From Physcomitrium patens (taxonomy: Eukaryota > Streptophyta > Bryopsida > Funariales > Funariaceae), in assembly GCF_000002425.4 (NCBI RefSeq), contig NC_037257.1, positions 13,515,232-13,579,231 on the forward strand: a stretch of 64,000 bases of DNA, read 5' to 3'. Below the pieces are notes generated by a model. That model was not told the origin of the DNA, did not search any database, and saw nothing but the letters and a program-made list of their open reading frames with translations. Made by a program: the position numbers and the translations under genes. How positions within the stretch are numbered: position 1 is the first letter of the stretch; every line of letters starts with the position of its first letter. Below are positions 34,671 to 46,200 of this stretch, piece by piece.

Positions 34671-35574
34671 AATACAATGAAAAAAGAACATGTCTAATTT
34701 CACTTATGACAAGTAATAAAAAAAGGATAAAGAATGATAAAAATTCTATAAATAATATTAATTTAGAAGTAACAGATTCTAATTTATATTCTATATAAAG
34801 GTGGTTCTATGTCATTTTAAGTATGAATAATTTTTCATATCAAAATAATAAGACCATTTAGTTATTTAATCATTGTTAAAGTATTTACAATTATTTTTAA
34901 GCAATACATTTTGAATGATTTTTTATTATTTTATAATTTTTATATTATTTTTTATCTATATTTAATCTTTGCATAGTATATTAAAATGGAGTTGTATGCA
35001 ATTTAATCCAAACTAGTAATTGATATAAAGTTCTTCTTAACATTAGAATTTAAGTTATTTAAGGTAACCAACAAGATTTTTTTAAACTAAAACTTAGTCT
35101 AAAGAGAGACTTTTAATTATCAAAATTTGGACTTGCTCATGTCTAAAGAATACAAATTTAGACTTCAAATCTATTGAACAATAACTTTTATTCTCTTTAT
35201 TAGTGACATATAGTATTAACTTATATTGTCATATTAAATGATTTGCTATCTAATTAGAGTAATATCAAATATTAAAATTTATTTAGGCATTTTTTATAAT
35301 TAATAGTACATCTCAAATACTAAATCAGTATATTATTTATATATTTTATTTATATATTAGTTTGACATTAGAAAATTGAAAGAAATTTTATATCAATATT
35401 TAATATATTAAATAATATTTTCCAAAACTTTGATATATTTAATTATATTTAATTATGAGTGAAATTACATTTAATTATATTTAATAATATATATATATAT
35501 ATATTAGAGCTCAAAATTAAATATAATTTCACTCAAGATTCTATGGTATTAAAAAATAATATCAATAAAAAGAT
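34671..35574. other. AT-rich stretch, no gene
   Basis: A/T-rich DNA with a short (AT)n near 35488-35502. It presumably derives from decayed retroelements, but I could not read any domain. Confidence 0.5.
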
Positions 35575-35930
35575 TAGATGTTTCTTCACTTGTAATAGCT
35601 TTTGTACATAGTCTACACAATGCCATTTTAGGTAGGCAATCTACCATTACAAGAATAAAATTTTAAGAATTTGATAGTGGAAGATCTTTATAAAGTTTAT
35701 TGAAATAAATGACCAAGGCTACTTTCAAATGGGTAGAGGTTAAAGAAGTCAGTAAGATCCATAATAAGAAGTCCTTGCTTTTAAACAAGTGTTATAAAAT
35801 TGAACAAATGATTTGATAGCTTTCCACATTTAAAGCCACCATATATCTCTTGAAACAAACTACAAAATTTTGTTATATCCCAAGTGTTTTTTTGCTAAAA
35901 AAATGAAATTGTAATTAAAGTATATTTAAT
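35575..35930 (-). pseudogene. Chromovirus integrase fragment
   Basis: Minus-strand frames read HLGYNK-like, then GFKCGK (the WWPxMxK region), then LPLSNS-NFILVMVDCLPKMAL. This matches the zinc-binding region and start of the catalytic core of Ty3/gypsy integrases. Frameshifts and stops break it up. It is not contiguous with the gag fragment below it, so the two are probably separate remnants. Confidence 0.55.
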
Positions 35931-36379
35931 TGTGCTTAATCTTTTGGAATAAATTTACAGAAATAAATATATAAAAAATAAATTTTAATAATATAAACTA
36001 TAGCAAAGTTCATAAATTTGATACTACAAATGTATCCAGAACTTACAATAAAATAAAATAATAAAATCAACTTTAAATATAAATATCTATTATGATTGAA
36101 ATATTCTTTTGAATCTCTGATATTTTACATGGATGATCTATTTATCATTTAATTTTATTATGTGCAAATCAAATAAATAAATATATATATATATATATAT
36201 AATTGACCTTAGATTTATTTTTTAAGATTTTTCATTTGATTCTATTTTGGAACACATCCAATGACATCTGTATACATTGGATTGATTAGATTGATTATGT
36301 CTTCTAAATCATGAAACATCCTTCCCTACATAATAATATCCCTGTACACATATTATTATTTGAACACATCTAGAGTGAT

Positions 36380-37290
36380 GGTGTAGAGTAGGAAATTATG
36401 GCCTGAGAATTTCGCTTATGGTTCACATGGAAATGGTATTTGGTTGCAGAGATCATTAATGCAGGATTTTGCAGAATTGGTATAATGGGTACTTTGTATT
36501 GTGGGTTGTATGATTGAAGTAGATAGCCCTCATGGCAGGCTCTGGAGCATCTTTTGAGGCTTTTACAGGTGAGCTTGCAGCCATGGAATGAAAGGCTACT
36601 GTTGCCAACACACCAAGGTGGTGAAGAGGAACCAAGCCCATTTGATCAGCCATCAAGTTCATGTTTGTTTTTTTGCCATTCAAAGCTTGAAGATTTTCTG
36701 AAGTATTTTACAACAATGGGAAATTAGGCTGCAGTGCTTAGAAGAAGATGTAGAGTGACTCAATACGAAACCAATTTTATTTTTTTTTCAAGGTTGGGGG
36801 TGGATGTGCCCTTTGGATAAATCACAAGATAATTACCAGGTGCTGGATAACAGCAATGAATCTGTTTGGTTCCTTGTGCAATTTGTTTGCCATAACTTGG
36901 AATGTTTTGTAAAAGAAGGATTGATTTTTCATGGAATAGAACTTACAGGGAGATCAATAATTGTTTTGAAAAAAAATTGTCTTTAGCATCTTAGATAAAT
37001 TCCACTTAGGGAGACTTTGGACCAAGTCCACTTTGAAATATTTTAGTTTAAAAGTCTTGTGCTGGTCCCCCCATATTGTACAAAAAAAGCTGTCTGTTGG
37101 AAGCATTCATCTTTGGAAATTGTGTAAAGTAAGAAGAAGCCATCACATGTGCTAAATCATTTTTATTAATTGTGATTTTAAACATTGCAACACAAATCTC
37201 AAGAATGGCATTCACAACAAACATAAAAAGATGGATTTTTAATGTTTTTGAATGAGTCATATTAGCAAATCCTAACACAATTTTTCATCC
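36380..37290 (-). other. Unrecognised less AT-rich patch with short minus-strand frames
   Basis: Two minus-strand frames (36683-36456, 75 codons; 37278-37048, 76 codons) have more natural-looking amino acid composition than the surroundings (for example GLVPLHHLGVLA and ASSYFTQFPKMN). They lie in different positions of one 900-bp patch. I recognise no family. It could be a decayed gene or a transposon scrap. Confidence 0.2.
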
Positions 37291-39645
37291 TTTTTTTTAT
37301 AAAATCCATCTCTTGAGGATGGGACTAACACAAGTTATGAGAAACAACACTATTCTTGCCATATATATTTCTAAAAAATGTATTCTACCTCATCTTTTCT
37401 TCTAATGTCCTCTTGAATAATTCTTTTAAGTATTAAAAAATTAAAGTAGGCTTTTCAATTTCAACCAGTTACAAATATGAAGATTTGTAGCATCAATTCT
37501 TTTTTACTATATTTTAAATCCTATTTTATGAGGACTTTTTTTTAGAAATGTTTCTAAATTGTAAATGAACTTTAGAAAAGGGTTTAGGGTCTATGATTTC
37601 CCAAGAGATGAAAAAACTGTAAATTTTTTAATCTTCTAGGATAGTTTTTAATTTTCTTTTTAATCTTGTGGACTTCTTTAAAGTTTGTTTTTAGTATTTA
37701 TTATTGTCTTCTTCTTAGAACTCAATTTCTTTATAAACTTTCTTATCTTACATCATTTTTTTGCTGGATCATTTGAACTCATCATCACATACAAACTCAT
37801 CATGTTATACAAATTTCTATTCTTAATAAATTTATTTTTAAATCTAAGTTTATATTTTTTAATTATTTTTTAATTACATTAAAAAAAAGTGGCATTTAGA
37901 ACCCACTAATAACTTAGATGGGATCCAACTTCTACATTGATTTTTTTGAGATTGAACTCTTTGAATAATGGAACAAAAGTGCAATTGTAACATTGTTTCT
38001 TTAGCACCCCATTGTGTAAATTTTATAAATAATTGATTTCATTAAATTTCTTGGCATGAAAGAATATTATACAATGCTCTTTGTATTAGAATATTGTTCA
38101 TAATTTTGATTTAAGGTGCTTTGTTGCAAGTGTGGTATTGTAGAAGAATCTGATTCTTGTGCTAATTAAGCCCATAGGATATACAATTCATGGGACCAAG
38201 TAGATTCCAATTTTGAACAAGTGTTTGTGGTTTTAACAGGTGAATGATAAACATAAGTGGAGAATAGAGCCAATTATGTCTAGACAATTGCTTTCAATCA
38301 ATTGTTAACGTAGTTTGTTGATTTAGCAATTTAAAAGGACAAACGATATATTTATATGTATATATATAGATATATATGTATATATACTCTTTTTCATTTT
38401 CAAAGACTGCAGTAAGTTTTAATTCCTAATTTTATTTATTTATTCTCTTATGACAAGTTTGTCTTGTTCCTTGCAAGTAAAAAGAGTTTTGCAATCTCCA
38501 AACCTTTGTAACTTGTCTCATGAATGCACACTGACTTACTGCCGGAAGCACAAGAGACAAAATTTTAATAATGTAAATGGTGTAACGATGAGCTTTGAAT
38601 TCTACAGCTTATTATGACAGCTGAAAAGTCACAGATAAGTGACATGAAAACTATTATAACAACTGTCGCCACATTATAAATATATATATATATATATATA
38701 TATAGATATAGATGTGCAAATAAATTAATTAAACTATATACGAAGAGCAATTTTGGGATAAATTAAAACAGAATTGATATGGCAACCTAAGCCATGCAGC
38801 AGGAAATGGGTTTTGTTCAAAGACTAATAAAATCATATTTTTGTCAAATTTGTTCTTTACAGAAACAGTCCTATAGGTTCCAAATTTACAGAATCAGTAT
38901 TTGTCTTTACCGTGATACAAAATTTCTTAGTGTAGGAAATCTCCTTCAGACTTATCAAGAAGAAGAAAAGAAATGAAACGAACAAACAATTTCTACACAA
39001 TCTCAACACTCATCAGTTTTGCAAAAAAGATTCATTTGATCCTTAGATTACTATAACCACCATTATAATTTGATCAAACTGTGTATATTTGTTTTTGTAT
39101 CAAAAAACTTTAGTGATTTTCCCAGAACCTAGATTCGAGATTTGATACATGTCTTTGTAAATTAAATAATGTCCCACAATACCAAAATTACAATAATTGT
39201 TGTTTTTTGTTATCATGTTTGAATTGCAGTTTAAATACTACAACCATGCATAATTTAAACTACATAAAAATGTATGGTTTACAATTATATCAATCCAATA
39301 TAACTTTGAATTTTTCAATAATTTAAAAACGAATAATAAGTAAATCTGTGTATATATATGAATGGAAGTTTATTTTATTACATTGTTTTTTTTTTTTTTT
39401 TCCCTCGAAAAAGTTGGATCCATCTTAACAGATTCTAGTTGACAAGTTTTAAAACTTGTTAACAAAACTTCCTAAAAAACAATGCTATTTTTTTAAGTGT
39501 AATGTTGCCAACAGAAAACTCTTTCTAAATCTATTTAATCTTTAATCTAAGTAAATTGACTAGGCAAAAATCATTAAGTAATACATATATTATTTATAAA
39601 TAAATGAGCACGGATTTTATGCATATAAGACTAAATACATGCATG

Positions 39646-39685
<40 letters not shown>

Positions 39686-40097
39686 CCTATATTATATATG
39701 ATTTTTTTAAAAATACTACAAACTGAAACTCTAAACCTATTGTACTTCTAATTCACACTCCATTCCTATTCTATTTTAATTTTAATTATTGTAATTTTGG
39801 TATTGTGGGAAAATAAAATTACAAATTTTAATTTTAATTATTGTAATTTAACAAATTTTAAATCCAACCATATTTTAATTCTATTTTAATTTTACTAGAT
39901 ATTTTCAGTAATTTTATTTTTTCATATATATATATAAATATATATATTTAATATTTAAATTATATTATAAATATGTTTTATTAATTACTATATACATATA
40001 TTTAACATTTTAAATAATTCATATATTTCTAAAATGTATACTTATAAATATTATTTATTTATTTATTTATTTCTAATTCTATCTCATTTATTTTCTA

Positions 40098-40162
40098 TTG
40101 CCACCACAAGTTATTCTTATTGAATTTATTATTTTTTTTATTAAAATTCAATTTTTTTTATG

Positions 40163-40201
<39 letters not shown>

Positions 40202-40345
40202 AACTTTTGATTAGAATAAAAAAAACTCAATAATATATTGAGTAGGTGTTAGATGGTGGTGGTAGTAGCAAAAACTATGATGGCATGTGGTGAATGGCAA
40301 TTTGTAGTAACAATAGCAAAAATTGTGGTGAAATTATAAATATTC
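40098..40345. mobile_element. MITE-like fold-back element, copy 1
   Basis: The left end ttgccaccacaagttattct and right-side gtggtagtagcaaaaactatgatggcatgtggtg pattern recur, partly inverted, in the copies at 40996 and 54390. An (AT)n core lies in the middle. It is too short and too AT-rich to code for anything. Ends are approximate. Confidence 0.5.
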
Positions 40346-40995
40346 TCTATCTTTATGTATTTAATCCTTAGTTGTATTTACTACACATTGATATATGATG
40401 TTTTATTATATAATATTATACATCAATATCTTGAACCAAAGCAAGGGCTTGTAGTGCATATGTATATATATTTATATGTATAATATCAAAAAATTATGAC
40501 AATAAATAAGTATATATATGTATATGAATAGTGGTGATTCATATTTCATTTGAAAAAGGATAAAATCAAAAGAATAGCTAAATCTTTCAATTCACAAACC
40601 CCAAGTCTGATTTATCCATATACTTAGAACAATCAATTAACCTTTATAATTATTAAGTCCAACATAACAATAATTATGAAGAAAAATAAGAATTGAGAAT
40701 TACTTGTTGAATTTTAAGTAAAAAAATATAGAAAAAGATAAAATAAGAAATTTTAATTCCTAACCATTAAAAGTTGTTAGATTTCATATCTCATTAATTT
40801 AATTATTTTTATACAATTAACGTTTTAAAAATGCATTGATGTTGAATTAAATAATGAGAATTAAAATCAAATAAGATATATTGTGGTGCTTAAAGTTAAA
40901 TTTTATGAGCTTAAAAATATTTAATTTTAAAAACATATAAAATAGCATTGAAAAAAATTTAAAATTTAAATCTAAAGAATAGATTTATAAAAATA

Positions 40996-41130
40996 GGACA
41001 TTGCTAATACCACCACAATGTGCCATCTACCACATGTTATCACAATTTTTGCTACTATCACCACATCATGTCATCTATTCTACATTTGTTATTTTTTATT
41101 TTTTAATACCAATCAAAAAAATTAATAATA

Positions 41131-41174
<44 letters not shown>

Positions 41175-41302
41175 CAAAATTTATAGAAAATAAATTTATT
41201 TTTAATCAAAGTTAATAAGAATAAGTTGTGATGGCAATTGCAAAAAATATAGTGACATATGGTGGTCATATCAAAAAAAAATTGGTGGTATTAGAAAGAT
41301 TC
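40996..41302. mobile_element. MITE-like fold-back element, copy 2
   Basis: Terminal inverted sequences: left gctaataccaccacaatg, right ttggtggtattag, separated by about 300 bp with an (AT)n core. Subterminal words (gccatctaccacatg, gttgtgatggcaattgc) match the other two copies in direct or inverted form. No coding capacity. Confidence 0.6.
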
Positions 41303-42540
41303 TATTTTCATATATGGATAAAAAATAAATAATTTTTTTAAAAATAATTCCTAAGATAATTTATACTTATTTTTCAATATGTAGTTGTACAAATTTTTAT
41401 GTACCATCAACTTCTACATGATTTACAAATACTAACATGTACATACATATATAATTAAAATTAAAATTATATTTATTTAATTTCATATATATCCAAATTA
41501 TAAAAATTATATAATATTTGAATACTATTTATTTACTTAATAGTTTTTTATTTTACAATTAATTATCTCCAATGATCTTGTACCTTTATGTGATGATTTT
41601 AAGGTTAATAATGATATTTTAGTAACAAAATAGAAACATTTGTTTGCTAACATCATTAATTATTAATTAGACCATAAAATTAAGCATTTGGACATAAGCA
41701 TGGCTATTCCACCAACTTATAAATCTATAGAAACTATTTATGGTAATATTTTTATTATTTACCATATTATGTGATTTAAAGGATTATGAATATAAATAAA
41801 ATACATATTTTTATAGTAGTGAATTTTATATCCTTAAATATTTATTCATTTTAAGATACTACATTAACTTAAATTGATTTATTTTATTCTTTGAAGAATC
41901 CTCTATCGTTATTGTATAGATTTTTCTTGTCTTTCTATTGCTGTATATATATGAAAACGATCTTTCAAGTCTTAAAAAAATAACTTATAAATGTAGAAAT
42001 CTATCTCTTATGAATGTAAAAATAACTCATGAATGTAGAAAACACATAAACATTTATTATAATTATTATATTTTAGGAGTTATTGATAGATTATTAATTC
42101 GAGAAACTTAAATATATTTTCAAAATTATGTAATTTAAAAATATATAACTTCCAAAAAAAAATACTATCTTATTATGTGAAATTACCATTACCTTTGATT
42201 ATTTGTAATTTTACACCTACATCAAAAACATAAGGTGTAATTTGACATACTGTGCTAAAATTGCCACAAACTTTGTTCATTTGTATTTATATTCCATCTA
42301 ATCATCATAAACTTCATTCATCACTCCATGTTCCCCTTTTCGCTTTTCGTAAAATAAGTACTATTTTAAAATGATGTATTTACTTGCCAATGAATATATA
42401 TATATATATATATATTTGTATGTCTCTACTTAGATAAAAAAAATCGAGCATCTACTTGTGTATGTAGCATCAAAATATCCTATTAGCTGGAGCAATAGGG
42501 GGCACTTATTGCTGAGATATAGTGTGTGGAATAACACTGC

Positions 42541-43251
42541 ATAACACTGTTGCTTTTGTTTTGTTGTTTTTTTTATCAAATCCCTGACTGTGACACTAAG
42601 GGCCGGATAATATTGCATAAGTGCCAAGTGGCAAGAGTTGCTTCGAAAATGTCAATGAAGGAGCCAGAATCCCATTGGTCGGAGGATCTTAGTCGAAATC
42701 CTAAAAACTGTCGTCGGTATTGTCCCATTACGTACGAAAGCTCGGCACGATGGGGGCCCATGACGAGATGAAACGCCATTGGCCTCGTCTACCGTATGAT
42801 GTAATGCAGTCCGTGGCATCGGCGACTTGTATTTTTGTCTGTTATGACTATCGATTGCATTCGTATTACCCCTTGTATTCGGTGCATGTCAGGTGCTTTT
42901 GCCTAATGGGATGATCCTACTTGCAAGCTGATCGTCACTAATCCCAGTGCTCAGTCGTCATAGGAATCGGACAAACTAGGTGGAATCCATGTCTGTGGTG
43001 GCCTGTGGCAAGCACGATCCAGGATGTGGGGGGATTAGATGATGCTACTTGACGTAAGAAAGCAGCTGAAGCTGTGTGTCTAACCGGGCTTGATGGGTAC
43101 TTAAGTTCGGGATCAGTATCACTGGTCGATATGTGCCTTTGAAGGCACCGTCTGGACTGGAGTGCAGTTTTTTGAGGAGTTGGGTTGCGCGTTGTTGTTG
43201 TTTGGACAGCAGCGGAGCTTGATAGGAAAGGTGAGGTGGTAGAGAGTGAAG
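42541..43251 (+). promoter_or_regulatory. Promoter/5' UTR region of the aldehyde oxidase gene
   Basis: Moderate-GC DNA upstream of the ATG at 43252. The boundary with AT-rich DNA is sharp at about 42540. A specific TATA box or transcription start could not be fixed. Frames on the opposite strand run across the first exon and are shadows. Confidence 0.4.
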
Positions 43252-46200
43252 ATGGGGATTCCGTCGTTTGTGGAATCTGAGCACAGGCCGCTGGTGTTTG
43301 CGCTGAATGGACAGCGCGTGGAGCTGTCTTCGGTGGATCCAGCCACCACTCTCCTCTCGTACATTCGCAGTGAGACACCTTTCAAAGGCACCAAGCGAGG
43401 GTGTGGCGAAGGTAAAGAAATCCTTGACACAATTCCTGCTTTGTGGGTCTACTGCTTCGATGAGACCACGCAAGGGATAAGGGTGTGTTTGTTTATTTGT
43501 TTTGATGAGGAATTTGTTATGGTTTTTGTGTTCAGGTGGCTGTGGAGCATGTGTGGTAATGTTGGCGAGGTACAACCCTGTCACCAAAGAAGTCAAGGAA
43601 AGTTCCGTTAATTCGTGCTTGGTGTTACTCTGCTCCATCGACGGCTGCGCCATCACCACGACAGAAGGCTTGCGCGGCGGCGGAAACAACCTCCATGCTA
43701 TCCAGAAGCGCATCTCAGCGTTTCACGGTTCACAGTGCGGCTTCTGCACCCCCGGCATGACAATGGCCATCTACGGGTGCCTCAAGCACGATCAGCAGCA
43801 GCAACGCTCATTAACACCCGTTGGCGACAGAACTCACTCCAAACCAAGCTGCGAGAAGCTTGAGAGAGCTCTTCAAGGAAATATATGCAGGTGCACGGGA
43901 TACAGACCTCTTCTCGATGTGTGCAAATCTTTCGCATGGGATGTAGACCTTGAAGATTTGGGCCTCAACACCTGCTGGGCCGACAAATCTGGAGCGAAGG
44001 AGGAAAATTTGCCACCCTATGAACCGAATGCCGATCCCCAGTTCCCTAAGTTCCTAGTCGATGAATTAGAAGCTCGAAAGGTGCCTTCAGAGCCTACTCA
44101 AACGGAGACTTTGCAGAGCGTTGGCGAGAGGTTCAGGCACGTTGAAAGCAGCAATGAGGGGAAAAGAGAGCGTTTGTGGGTAACTGCGAGCACCTTGAAT
44201 GAATTGCGTGAGAGGTTGCACGTACTAAATCAAACCAACCAGCAGTTGAAGCTGGTGGTTGGTAATACGAGCGCTGGTATCTACAAAGACCTCAGACCAG
44301 ATGTTTTCTTGGATATTAGCCAGATACCCGAGCTCCTGACACTTCGGCGAGACGATCACGGTCTCGAAGTTGGTGCCGCCACTCGCATTGCCGAGCTTAT
44401 CGACTGCTTGGAAAGTTTTGGAGCTGGGAAATCGCCCGTGGCTGAAGGCTTAGCAGAGCATTTGAAGAAGCTTGCAGGAGGCCATGTCCGCAATTGGGGT
44501 AGTGTGGGAGGTAATCTGGTTATGGCACAAAAATTTGCGTTTGCTTCGGACCTCGCCACCATTCTCCTTGGTGCAGGGGCCTCAGCCAGGGTTGTGGACT
44601 TGGGAGGTGCTCATCCGAGTGTGGCAGAGCTTCCCTTGGATGATTTCTTAGCGAAGGGAGCACTTGGAAATAACAGTATTCTGCAATCGGTTCACATCCC
44701 TCTTGTGGCATATTCCAGGGAGGTTGTGTTCAAAACTTTCAGAGCAGCTCCGAGGCCTTATGGTAACGCGGTCTCATTTTCCAACGCCGCTTTCTTGGTC
44801 CATATTTCAAGAGAGAGGGAGGAAGTTGTGATTGAAACAGCTCGCCTAGCTTTTGGTGCATTTGGAACGAAGCATGCGATCCGGGCTTTGAAAGTAGAGG
44901 AGCTTTTAAAGAGCAAAACTTTGAGCTTATCCTTGGTGAAAGAAGCTGTGGAGGCTTTGAAGAAGGAAGTGGTTCCGCTTGAAGGGACGAGCATGAAAGA
45001 GTACCGCACAAGCCTGAATGTTGGATTTCTCTTCGACTTCCTTAATTCCCTCCTTTCCGGAGAGCCAACCGTGACTTCCACTCATCTCGTAAGCCCTCGT
45101 TAAATTCCCTAAACTCTTGCGTTGCTCCATTTCTGAAGACATACACATACATTTTTTCTAATTGTGTAGATCGATTAATCAACCTATCGAATATTTTTGT
45201 GCAGTTCCCTCACGTCGGAAAGCAAAACTTCACTCTCACCGATGACCGATTCCCTCTTTCACAACCTATAGCGAAATTCCTGTCTCAGAATCAAGCATCT
45301 GGTAAATGGACAACGCAGTTGCTCACATTTGTTGTAATTGGGTACGGTTGTGAACCGATGCTAATGGTTTATAACACTTCTCCGGGATAATGACTACCAG
45401 TAAGCGTTTGGATCTTACAGCTCAAGGAACACTGACCAAAGTGTGAGATGGTTGTGCAGGAGACGCAGTGTATGTGGACGACATCCCTTCACCTCCTCAC
45501 TGCCTACACGCTGCGTTTGTGTTGAGCTCGGAGCCTTATGCAGCCTTTGATGTTGACACCGCGGCCGCACGAGATTCAACGGGAGTAGTCACGTTCATCT
45601 CAGTAGACGACATCCCCGGAGAAAATATCGGAATAATCAACCCTTACAACGGGGCCAAAGAAATTTTATTTGCGGGTGGAATTGTGTTCTATGTTGGTCA
45701 ACCCTTAGGAGTAATGGTAAGTACTTACCCGAACTCATCTTTCACATGAATAGTGCTTTATTCGCCTTATCTGAAGCTTTCTCTCTTACCTGAAATCTGC
45801 TCCTATTCTAGAACGACCACCGCCACTACCACTGCTATCTAATCATTCTACTGTCTTGGTATGTGAATAGGTTGCAGACACATACGAGCACGCACAATTA
45901 GCCGCCGGGAAAGTGAATGTAGACTATGATACTCACAGCTTTGGAGCTCCCATAATGAATTGCGACGAGGCTGTTGCCAAGGATTCTTTTCATCCGATGA
46001 ATCCTGCGTTTGCGCCACCGCATAATCCGGTCGGGGATGCTGAGGAGAGCCTTAAAGAGGCGGACTTCAAGTCTGAGGGCATAGTAAGTTGACCGCGACA
46101 TTGATTATTCAGAAACTATTTAACAAGCAACATTTCCTGATTTGTGTTCCTTTCTATTGTAGCGCACTGTTTAGTAAACAATTTCGATCCTCTCGTGTGG

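Larger units (their letters stand above)
37291..42540. other. Long AT-rich spacer with many (AT)n microsatellites
   Basis: No gene is seen. (AT)n runs lie near 38681-38703, 39650-39681, 40167-40193, 41137-41171 and 42395-42415. A T run lies at about 39388, and (TA)n with interruptions near 38340-38390. Two fold-back elements are listed separately. GC content rises sharply after 42540, at the edge of the aldehyde oxidase gene. Confidence 0.65.

Noticed and set aside
42938-43713. Minus-strand frames up to 222 codons over the first aldehyde oxidase exons
   Set aside because: They overlap well-supported exons on the other strand and show no domain or splice logic of their own.
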